The notes under the pieces: model-generated
Told to the model about the DNA's origin: nothing
The model's database searches: none
Seen by the model: only the letters and a program-made list of their open reading frames with translations
NCBI GenBank assembly: GCA_023419995.1
Contig: JAEZXF010000490.1
Span: forward strand, 1-11,650
Reading direction: 5' to 3'
Source: Pseudomonadota bacterium
GTDB taxonomy: Bacteria > Pseudomonadota > Alphaproteobacteria > Rhizobiales > Rhizobiaceae
Length of the DNA stretch: 11,650 nucleotides
Shown here: one piece after another, positions 1-6,043 of the stretch
How positions within the stretch are numbered: the first letter of the stretch is position 1
Layout of the letters: the number at the start of each line of letters is the position of its first letter
Made by a program: the position numbers and the translations under genes

Positions 1-664
1 TGCGGCCGGTGAAGCCGTCGCGCACGCCCTCGAGGCAGTCGCGGCGGAAGGCCTCCTCGTCGCGGAAGTTCGGGAACACGGTGTCGAGGGCCGCGACCTC
101 GGCGGCCGAGGCGGCGAGGATGGTCGCGACGCGCGCGAAGCGGAACACGTCCGTGTAGCGGCCGCTCTCGTCGCGCGTCGCCGCCGCGCCGATCTCGGCC
201 GAAAGGTCCTCGGCGCCCCATGTCAGGCCGGAAAGGCGCTCGCTCGCGCCGGCATAGGTGGCGGCGGCGAGCACCCCGGCCGGCGTTTCGGTGATGATCG
301 GCAGGATCCGCGTCCTGCCGTCCTCGATGCCGGCTTCCGCCTCGTGGACGCGCAGCCTGACCGCGAGGCGCGCCACGTCCTGGCCGCTGTTCGACTTCGG
401 CAGCATGATGCCCGCCGGCCCCGCCTTCATCACCGCCGCGAGGTCGTCGTCGGTCAGGCCGGTCGACAGGTCGTTGACCCGGACATAGAGCAGCGGGCCG
501 GCCTTGGCCGTGGCGGCGAACTCGGCCGTCAGCCGCCGCGCCGTCTCCTTGTTGCCGGCGGCGACGGAATCCTCGAGGTCGATGATGAGCGCGTCGGCGC
601 CCGATTCCATGCCCCTGGCGAGCTTCCTTTCCGAATCTCCGGGGACGAACAGCAGCGAGCGCAT
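1..664 (-). CDS. CitE/HpcH-type CoA-ester lyase, C-terminus beyond window edge
   Basis: This is the first 221 residues of a CitE/HpcH-family lyase; the rest lies beyond the left edge. The ATG at 664-662 overlaps the stop of the upstream hydratase by one base (TGATG). The N-terminus MRSLLFVPGDSERKL is the family signature. Visible active-site elements of the TIM barrel are IDLEDSV (residues 28-34), Arg62 in YVRVN, Glu126 in ITETPAG and Asp153 in WGAEDLSAEIG. In characterised relatives the Glu and Asp hold Mg2+ and the Arg contacts the substrate carboxylate. The family cleaves or forms C-C bonds in acyl-CoA esters such as malyl-CoA, methylmalyl-CoA and citramalyl-CoA, or hydrolyses malyl-CoA. 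A stand-alone gene of this type is usually about 270-300 residues, so roughly a quarter is missing. The neighbouring hydratase suggests a hydration-then-cleavage sequence. The exact substrate cannot be read from the sequence. Family call very secure, substrate open. Confidence 0.93.
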   Translation of the reverse strand, partial: MRSLLFVPGDSERKLARGMESGADALIIDLEDSVAAGNKETARRLTAEFAATAKAGPLLYVRVNDLSTGLTDDDLAAVMKAGPAGIMLPKSNSGQDVARLAVRLRVHEAEAGIEDGRTRILPIITETPAGVLAAATYAGASERLSGLTWGAEDLSAEIGAAATRDESGRYTDVFRFARVATILAASAAEVAALDTVFPNFRDEEAFRRDCLEGVRDGFTGR

Positions 665-1119
665 CAGGCGGCGGGCCTCTTCTGCACCATCGTCTGGCGC
701 ACGCAGCGCGCGACGAGGTTGCCATGCTGGTTGTAGGCGCGATGCTCCATCTCGACCACGCCGCGGTCCGGCTTCGACCTCGAATCGCGCACCGAGACGA
801 TCTCCGTCTCGACGCGGATCGTGTCGCCGTGGAACACCGGGTGGGGGAAGGTGGTGTCGGTCATGCCGAGATTGGCGACGATGGTGCCGAGCGTCGTGTC
901 GTGCACCGAGATGCCGATCATCAGCCCCAGCGTGAACAGCGAGTTGACCAGCGGCTTGCCCCACTCGCTCTTCGCCGCATAGTCGAAGTCGATGTGCAGC
1001 GGCTGCGGGTTCATCGTCATCACCGAGAACAGCACGTTGTCGCTTTCGGTGACCGACCGCGTCAGCGGATGGCGGATCACTTGCCCGACCGAGAACTCCT
1101 CCAGATACAACCCTGCCAC
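664..1119 (-). CDS. MaoC-type hot-dog acyl-CoA hydratase
   Basis: A 151-residue single hot-dog protein of the MaoC/R-hydratase family, expected to add water reversibly to a 2-enoyl-CoA in the cytoplasm. The start is GTG at 1119-1117, chosen because a strong AGGGAGGA Shine-Dalgarno lies about 6-7 bases upstream and no ATG fits the N-terminus. The hydratase segment reads SVMTMNPQPLHID (residues 32-44). It keeps the catalytic-type His42 and the following Asp44, but Asn37 stands where classical R-hydratases have the catalytic Asp. I recall similar NPQPLH or NTQPLH segments in small MaoC proteins paired with CitE-type lyases, so this is probably a subfamily trait and not decay. The lyase gene follows with a one-base overlap, so the two are almost certainly co-translated. 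Candidate reactions are hydration of mesaconyl-CoA, itaconyl-CoA or a similar branched C4-C5 dicarboxylyl-CoA. That substrate guess comes from gene pairing only. Confidence 0.9.
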   Translation of the reverse strand: MAGLYLEEFSVGQVIRHPLTRSVTESDNVLFSVMTMNPQPLHIDFDYAAKSEWGKPLVNSLFTLGLMIGISVHDTTLGTIVANLGMTDTTFPHPVFHGDTIRVETEIVSVRDSRSKPDRGVVEMEHRAYNQHGNLVARCVRQTMVQKRPAA

Positions 1120-1236
1120 GCCGCGTCCTCCCTGCCGCCGGCGGTCATGGCTGACGGCCGGTTAAGATTCATGGTGAACCGTTCGTAAACCATTTTTCTC
1201 TAGCGTCCAGACCACATCAGCTTCGGGTGGGCGCCC
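1120..1236. promoter_or_regulatory. Divergent intergenic region with imperfect dyad
   Basis: The 117 bases between the divergent hydratase and DUF2336 genes must carry start signals for both. They contain an AT-richer stretch (about 1162-1201) in otherwise GC-rich DNA. Within it an imperfect inverted repeat has arms CGGTTAA (1159-1165) and TGAACCG (1175-1181), six of seven positions pairing, with a nine-base spacer. This is a plausible operator for a dimeric regulator. TTAA at 1162-1165 resembles a half-site of the CtrA motif TTAA-N7-TTAA, but the second half is absent. I cannot place a convincing -35/-10 pair. The AGGGAGGA at about 1126-1133 is the Shine-Dalgarno of the hydratase gene. Confidence 0.4.
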
Positions 1237-2379
1237 ATGATCGTCAGGCACTTCCTCAAATGGATCGGCAATGCGCGCGTCGGCGAACGCGCCGCGGCTG
1301 CTGGCGCGCTCGCCCGGGCGCTTCTCGATCACCAGATCGCGTTCGAGGACCGCTGCGAGGCCGAGGCTGCGCTGACGCTGCTGCTCGACGACCCGTCGCC
1401 CAAGGTGCGCGCCGCGCTGGCCGAGGCGATGTCGATGAGCCGCCACGCGCCGCCGCAGATCGTCGCCGCGCTCGCCTCCGACCAGGACGAGGTCGCGGCC
1501 TGCGTGCTCGTCCGTTCGCCGCTCCTGACCGACGTCGACCTGATCGACCGGGTGGCCGCGTCTCGCCCCTCCATCCAGGCGCTGATCGCGTCGCGCCCGC
1601 TGGTGTCGATGAGCCTGTCGGCCGCCATCGCCGAAGTCGGCGCACTGGAGGCCTGCCTGGTCCTCGCCCGCAACGGCGGGGCCGAGATCGCCTCGCTGTC
1701 GTTCCGCCGCATGGCCGAGCGCTTCGGCCACGAGGCCGTGCTGCGCGAGGCGCTGCTTTCCGATCCGCGCCTGCCGGGCGACTGCCGCCACATGCTGCTG
1801 GTGGCGCTGGGCGAGGCGCTGCGCCAGGCGCCGCTGGTGCGCGCGCTGATGGGTGCCGCCCGCGCCGAGCGCGTCACGCGCGAGGCCTGCGTCCGCGCGT
1901 CGCTGACGCTGATCGAGCACACGCCCGCGGCCGAGCATGCCGCGCTGATCGAGCACCTGCGTCTGCGCGGCGAGCTGACGGCGGGCTTTCTCCTGCGTGC
2001 CGTCGCGCACGGCAAGGTGGATTTCCTCGGCTCGGTGCTGATGACGCTCTCCGGCCATTCCGAGGCGCGGGTGAGGGCGATCCTCTCCTCCGGCCGCGAC
2101 GTCGCCGTCACCTCGCTGTTCGGCGCCTCTGGGCTGGCGAAGCCGCTCCACGGCGTGTTCCTGCGGGCGCTGAAGGTCTGGCGCGAGGTGGCCGCCGGTC
2201 GCCGCGTCGCCGGCGCGCAGGAGGTGAGCTGGCTGATGCTGAACGAGATCGGCGCCGCGCCCGGCCCGCCGGGCCCGACCGAGAGCGACCGCGAGGCCGC
2301 CGCGCTGATCAAGGCGATCCACCTCGAGGCGCTGCGCGAGAACGCGCGCGAGCACGCGCTGGCCATCGCCGCCGCCTGA
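1237..2379 (+). CDS. DUF2336 domain protein (helical-repeat, unknown function)
   Basis: A 380-residue protein recognised as the alphaproteobacterial DUF2336 family. It is built of repeated Ala/Leu-rich helix pairs resembling HEAT-type repeats: residues about 40-130 include LLLDDPSPKVRAALAEAMS, then further helices across 140-330. The C-terminal part, with FLLRAVAHGKVDFLGSVL followed by ARVRAILSSG, is typical of the family. There is no signal peptide or membrane segment, so it should be cytoplasmic. Repeat proteins of this kind usually act as protein-binding scaffolds, but no biochemical role is established that I know of. The ATG at 1237 has a modest GGTGG six bases upstream. The gene is divergent from the hydratase/lyase pair and convergent with the BLUF gene, so it is probably a single-gene transcript. 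A long antisense reading frame exists opposite it, but its Arg/His/Gln-rich composition marks it as a shadow. Confidence 0.85.
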   Translation: MIVRHFLKWIGNARVGERAAAAGALARALLDHQIAFEDRCEAEAALTLLLDDPSPKVRAALAEAMSMSRHAPPQIVAALASDQDEVAACVLVRSPLLTDVDLIDRVAASRPSIQALIASRPLVSMSLSAAIAEVGALEACLVLARNGGAEIASLSFRRMAERFGHEAVLREALLSDPRLPGDCRHMLLVALGEALRQAPLVRALMGAARAERVTREACVRASLTLIEHTPAAEHAALIEHLRLRGELTAGFLLRAVAHGKVDFLGSVLMTLSGHSEARVRAILSSGRDVAVTSLFGASGLAKPLHGVFLRALKVWREVAAGRRVAGAQEVSWLMLNEIGAAPGPPGPTESDREAAALIKAIHLEALRENAREHALAIAAA

Positions 2380-2407
2380 CGGCCGGATCCTATCCCGAAA
2401 ATCCCGC
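2380..2407. other. 28-base convergent gap without clear terminator
   Basis: These 28 bases separate the stops of the convergent DUF2336 and BLUF genes. They contain a short direct repeat (ATCC/ATCCCG elements) and a possible four-base stem, GGAT-CCT-ATCC. There is no stable GC hairpin with a T-run on either strand. Termination is either factor-dependent or overlaps the coding ends. Confidence 0.4.
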
Positions 2408-2734
2408 CTATTTCAGCGTGTAGGCCGCCATCACCATGTCGACCATGGGGCGGCGCACCATGCCCCATGCCTCGTAGGTGACCGCGTCGATCGGCACGCG
2501 CACCAGCTCGACCACGCCGGAATGGCGCGGGTCGGCGACGATCGCGCGGAACAGCGCCGCGACATCGGCCTCCGGCCCTTCAAGGATCTGGCAGACGCGG
2601 CGCTCCTCAAAGGCCAGCACGCCCGTTATGCCATGCGCCTTGTTGAAGGCGGCGGCCCTGTCGACCAGCGCGGCGATGTCCGGTTCGGTTATCTCGGGCT
2701 GGAGCGTCGACACGTAGACGATGCGAAGGGGCAT
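2408..2734 (-). CDS. Single-domain BLUF blue-light photoreceptor
   Basis: A 108-residue protein consisting of one BLUF domain (flavin-binding blue-light sensor) and almost nothing else. The key residues sit at the spacing of the AppA/PixD photoreceptors: Tyr7 (RIVYVS), Asn31 (AFNKAHGITG), Gln49 (VCQILEG), Trp90 and Met92 (EAWGM). The Tyr-to-Gln distance of 42, Tyr-to-Trp of 83 and Tyr-to-Met of 85 equal those of AppA Tyr21, Gln63, Trp104 and Met106. FAD binding and the usual red-shifting photocycle are therefore expected. The serine found about 20 residues after the Tyr in many BLUF domains is Ala27 here. There is no output domain, so signalling would have to go through a separate partner, as in short PixD-type proteins. 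The ATG at 2734-2732 has a GGGAG about six bases upstream. It starts 28 bases after the parE stop on the same strand, so it may be read from the parE transcript. No partner gene is recognisable nearby. Confidence 0.94.
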   Translation of the reverse strand: MPLRIVYVSTLQPEITEPDIAALVDRAAAFNKAHGITGVLAFEERRVCQILEGPEADVAALFRAIVADPRHSGVVELVRVPIDAVTYEAWGMVRRPMVDMVMAAYTLK

Positions 2735-2762
2735 GCGGGCTCCCGGGAGGGTTGGCCTCCGG

Positions 2763-4817
2763 TCAGATATCCAGTTCCTCGACGAACTCGGCCCGCTCCT
2801 GGATGAAGCGGAAGCGGGCCTCGGGCTTGGTGCCCATCAGCGATTCGACCGACGCCTTGGTCGCCGCCTCGTCGTCGATCACCTCGACGCGCAGCAGAGT
2901 GCGGCGCTTGCGGTCCATCGTCGTTTCCTTGAGCTGGGCCGCCATCATCTCGCCGAGGCCCTTGAAGCGCCCGATCTCGACCTTGCCGCGGCCTGTGAAT
3001 TCCGTCCTGAGCAGCTCGTCCTTATGGGCGTCGTCGCGCGCGTACATCACCTTGCCGCCCTGGCTGATGCGGTAGAGCGGCGGCACGGCCATGTAGAGGT
3101 GGCCGCCGCGGATCAGCTGCGGCATCTCCTGGTAGAAGAAGGTCATCAGCAGCGAGGCGATGTGGGCGCCGTCGACGTCGGCGTCGGTCATGATGACGAC
3201 GCGGTCGTAGCGCAGATCCTCGTCGCGGTACTTCGAGCGCGTGCCGCAGCCCAGCGCCTGGACGATGTCGCCGATCTGCTGGTTGGCCGTCAGCTTGTCG
3301 TGGCCGGCGCTGGCGACGTTGAGGATCTTGCCCCTGAGCGGCAGCACCGCCTGGCTGGCGCGGTCGCGCGCCTGCTTGGCCGAGCCGCCGGCCGAATCGC
3401 CTTCGACGATGAACAGCTCCGCGCCCTGCGCCGCCGTCTGCGTGCAGTCGGCGAGCTTGCCGGGCAGGCGCAGCTTGCGCACGGCCGACTTGCGGCTGAC
3501 CTCCTTCTCCTGCCGCCGGCGCAGCCTTTCGTCGGCGCGCGCGATCACCCAGTCGAGGAGCTTGCCGGATTCCGCCGGGTTGTCGGCGAGCCAGTGGTCG
3601 AAGGCGTCGCGGATCGCCGTCTCGACGATGCGCTGGGCCTCGACGGTCGCCAGCCGGTCCTTGGTCTGGCCGACGAACTCGGGCTCGCGGATGAACACGG
3701 AGAGCATGCCGGCGCCCGAGATCATCACGTCCTCCGACGTGACGATCGCCGCGCGCTTGTTGCCGACGAGGTCGGCATAGGCCTTCAGCCCGCGTGTCAG
3801 CACGTTGCGGAGGCCCATCTCGTGGGTGCCGCCCTCCGGCGTCGGGATGGTGTTGCAGTAGGAATTGACGAAGCCGTCCCCGCCATACCAGGTCACGGCC
3901 CATTCGAGCGAGCCGTGGCCGCCCTGCTTCTCGCTCTTGCCGGAGAAGATCTCGCGCGTGACCTGGAACTCGGAGCCGAGCTGGGCGGCGAGATAGTCCT
4001 TCAGCCCGCCGGGGAAGTGGAAGACGGCCTTCGCCGGCGTCTCGTCCTTCTCCGACAGAAGCGCGGGGTCGCACGACCAGCGGATCTCGACGCCGCCGAA
4101 CAGGTAGGCCTTGGAGCGGGCCATGCGGTAGAGCCGCGCCGGCTCGAACTTCGCCGCCTTGCCGAAGATGTCGGCGTCGGGGTGGAAGCGCACCGTGGTG
4201 CCGCGACGGTTGTGCACGTCGCCGAGGTTCTCTAGCGGTCCCTGCGGGACGCCGCGCGAGAAGCGCTGGCGATAGAGCTTCCGCCCGCGCGCCACCTCCA
4301 CCTCGAGCATGTCGGACAGCGCATTGACCACGGAGACGCCGACGCCGTGCAGGCCGCCCGACGTCTCGTAGACCTTGGAGTCGAACTTGCCGCCGGCATG
4401 CAGCGTCGTCATGATGACTTCGAGCGCCGACTTGTCCCTGAACTTGGGATGCGGGTCCACCGGGATGCCGCGGCCGTTGTCGGTGACGGACAGGAAGCCG
4501 TCGGCGTCGAGCTCGACCTCGATGAAGGTGGCATGCCCGGCCACCGCCTCGTCCATCGAATTGTCGATGACCTCGGCGAACAGGTGGTGCAGCGCCTTCT
4601 CGTCGGTGCCGCCGATATACATGCCCGGCCGGCGCCGCACCGGCTCCAGCCCTTCCAGAACCTCGATGTCGGCCGCGCTGTAGCCGTCGCTGCCGTCGCG
4701 GGCGGCAGGCTGCGGCCGCGCCCTGGCGGCCTCGACCAGCGGATCGGCGGGACGCACCGGCTGCGCCGGGCGGGCCGGCTGTTCTGCAATCGAGAAAAGG
4801 TCGTTCGAGTCGTCCAT
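2763..4817 (-). CDS. parE: DNA topoisomerase IV subunit B (ParE)
   Basis: A complete 684-residue type IIA topoisomerase ATPase subunit. It pairs with ParC to decatenate daughter chromosomes and relax supercoils. Order of parts: an acidic start MDDSNDLF and a Pro/Ala/Arg-rich linker (about 11-45); the GHKL ATPase with RPGMYIGGTD (64-72), catalytic-type Glu82 and Mg2+-binding Asn86 in EVIDNSMDEA, and DNGRGIP (113-119); a transducer with the QTK loop (Gln384-Lys386); the TOPRIM domain with EGDSAGG (Glu472 onward) and the metal triad DADVD (Asp545, 547, 549); and the C-terminal RFKGLGEM segment. MYIGGTDEKALHHL and EVIDNSMDEA are ParE-like; GyrB usually has MYIGDT and a longer protein. Length is normal for rhizobial ParE. 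The ATG at 4817-4815 has only a weak GGGGT upstream, but the N-terminus matches the family. It is divergent from the pilus operon and followed after 28 bases by the BLUF gene. Confidence 0.97.
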   Translation of the reverse strand: MDDSNDLFSIAEQPARPAQPVRPADPLVEAARARPQPAARDGSDGYSAADIEVLEGLEPVRRRPGMYIGGTDEKALHHLFAEVIDNSMDEAVAGHATFIEVELDADGFLSVTDNGRGIPVDPHPKFRDKSALEVIMTTLHAGGKFDSKVYETSGGLHGVGVSVVNALSDMLEVEVARGRKLYRQRFSRGVPQGPLENLGDVHNRRGTTVRFHPDADIFGKAAKFEPARLYRMARSKAYLFGGVEIRWSCDPALLSEKDETPAKAVFHFPGGLKDYLAAQLGSEFQVTREIFSGKSEKQGGHGSLEWAVTWYGGDGFVNSYCNTIPTPEGGTHEMGLRNVLTRGLKAYADLVGNKRAAIVTSEDVMISGAGMLSVFIREPEFVGQTKDRLATVEAQRIVETAIRDAFDHWLADNPAESGKLLDWVIARADERLRRRQEKEVSRKSAVRKLRLPGKLADCTQTAAQGAELFIVEGDSAGGSAKQARDRASQAVLPLRGKILNVASAGHDKLTANQQIGDIVQALGCGTRSKYRDEDLRYDRVVIMTDADVDGAHIASLLMTFFYQEMPQLIRGGHLYMAVPPLYRISQGGKVMYARDDAHKDELLRTEFTGRGKVEIGRFKGLGEMMAAQLKETTMDRKRRTLLRVEVIDDEAATKASVESLMGTKPEARFRFIQERAEFVEELDI

Positions 4818-5077
4818 GAAACCCCGTTGTCCGCATTGCCGCGAATCGCCTGCGATACTGCCACGCCTGACGGGCCAGCGCGACCGCGTTCGTGTTCCGT
4901 TCGGTGCGAGCCGCTTTCTGTCCCCGGCTTTGGACAGTTTTATGGCTTGCGGTGAGGAGGGGTTAACCAGCCGGCAGGAAAGCCGCGCCGTTTGCTGCGC
5001 CTGCTTCCCAATTGTTTAGATTTCGCGGCCAGCTTTCGTGCATCGCAAAAGAGTGCGGGCGCTGAGGGGGCCAAAGC
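4818..5077. promoter_or_regulatory. parE-cpaB divergent intergenic region
   Basis: These 260 bases hold no convincing gene and must contain the promoters of parE (leftward) and the pilus operon (rightward). A perfect eight-base palindrome, GGTTAACC, lies at 4961-4968. It contains a TTAA core like a CtrA half-site, but no second TTAA follows at seven bases on either side. An AT-richer stretch (CAATTGTTTAGATTT) lies at about 5010-5024, 55-70 bases before cpaB, and is the likeliest -10 neighbourhood for the rightward promoter. TTTGGACA at about 4929-4936 is -35-like but has no clear partner. GAGGGGG at 5064-5070 is the Shine-Dalgarno of cpaB. No riboswitch-like structure or Rho-independent terminator is visible. 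Confidence 0.45.
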
Positions 5078-5998
5078 GTGAGACGCAGAATAATCGCCAT
5101 GATCGGCGTCGCCGCCGTATTCGGCGCGTTGTCGATCTTCGCCGCCGACATGTGGCTGCGCAGCCAGGCGTCCGCGCGCGTCGAGCCCGAGCGCGCCGCC
5201 GTGGAACCGGCCGCTCCGCGCGTCGAGTTCGGCACCATCGTCGTCGCGGCCGCGCCGCTGCGCTTCGGCATGGAGCTCGATGCCGCGCACGTCTCGGAGA
5301 TCCCGTGGCCGGCCGATGCGCTGCCGCAGGGCGCGTTCGCCACCGTGTCGGCGCTGATGGCCGAGGGCGGCCGCGTGGTGCTGTCGCCGATCGAGCCGAA
5401 CGAGCCGGTGCTGCTGACGAAGCTTTCGGGCGCCGGCGGCCGCGCCACGCTCTCCAACCTGCTGTCGCCCGGCATGCGGGCGGTGACCATCCGCACCGAC
5501 GAGATCGCCGGCGTCGGCGGCTTCGTCACGCCCGGCGACCGGGTCGACGTCGTGATGACCCGCGACGCCGGCGCGATCTCCGAGGTGTCCGGCAACGCGC
5601 GCGGCGCGGCGGGCTCCACCATCGCCAGCGAGGTCGTGGTCGCCAACGCGCGCGTGCTGACCGTGGGGCAGGGCGCGGACGAGCGCGCCACCGCGCCGCA
5701 GGTCGTCGGCTCCGTCACCATCGAGGTCTCGGCCGAGGGCGCGCAGAAGGTGGCGCTGGCGCGCAATGTCGGCACGCTGTCGCTGTCGCTGCGCGCGGCC
5801 GGCGAGGACAGCGCCTCGCCGGACGGCGTCACCACCATCTCGGCCTTCGGCGGTTCGGTCGGTGCCGGCATTGCCGGCATGGCCGGCGGCCTCGCCGAGC
5901 GTGTGGCCGAGCGGGAGGAACCGAAACTCAGCACCGTGTTCGTCCGGCGGGGGACCGACGAGCCGCAGAGCTACCAGGTCGTTTCGCCGGAAGAGTGA
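5078..5998 (+). CDS. cpaB: Tad/Flp pilus assembly protein CpaB (RcpC-like)
   Basis: A 306-residue CpaB/RcpC family protein, part of the periplasmic section of the Tad pilus machine and thought to work with the CpaC secretin. It starts at GTG (5078) seven bases after GAGGGGG; the next in-frame ATG (codon 8) would remove the positively charged MRRR start of the membrane anchor. Residues 4-26 form the single N-terminal membrane segment or signal anchor. The SAF-like domain follows (about 50-110, with FGTIVVAAAPLRFGMELDAAH), then the RcpC/CpaB region with MRAVTIRTDEIAGVGGFVTPGDRVDVV (split here only by description, about 131-160). Near the C-terminus a Gly/Ala-rich run (residues 258-272) has GxxxG-type spacing, followed by a conserved-looking STVFVRRG end. 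It is the first visible gene of the operon; no pilin or prepilin peptidase gene precedes it. Cytochrome-like or enzymatic features are absent. Confidence 0.93.
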   Translation: MRRRIIAMIGVAAVFGALSIFAADMWLRSQASARVEPERAAVEPAAPRVEFGTIVVAAAPLRFGMELDAAHVSEIPWPADALPQGAFATVSALMAEGGRVVLSPIEPNEPVLLTKLSGAGGRATLSNLLSPGMRAVTIRTDEIAGVGGFVTPGDRVDVVMTRDAGAISEVSGNARGAAGSTIASEVVVANARVLTVGQGADERATAPQVVGSVTIEVSAEGAQKVALARNVGTLSLSLRAAGEDSASPDGVTTISAFGGSVGAGIAGMAGGLAERVAEREEPKLSTVFVRRGTDEPQSYQVVSPEE

Positions 5999-6043
5999 GC
6001 GGCGGTCGGCAGGGGCTTATCGGGGATTGACGGGGGCAAGGAA

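Noticed and set aside
1162..2355. 397-codon minus-strand reading frame opposite the DUF2336 gene
   Set aside because: The product is dominated by Arg, Gln and His, whereas the plus-strand frame gives a regular hydrophobic helix-repeat pattern and a known family.
2721..4235. 504-codon plus-strand reading frame opposite parE
   Set aside because: It lies antisense to a clearly identified ParE, and its product is rich in Arg, Ala, Asp and His without a recognisable domain. Long antisense frames are expected in DNA this GC-rich.
4950..4985. Full CtrA site (TTAA-N7-TTAA) in the pilus promoter region
   Set aside because: Only one TTAA is present; neither side has a second at seven bases.
4816..5019. 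Short plus-strand reading frame of 67 codons in the parE-cpaB gap
   Set aside because: It has no convincing Shine-Dalgarno, no signal or pilin-like features, and a Cys/Arg-rich composition. It is not a missing Flp pilin.
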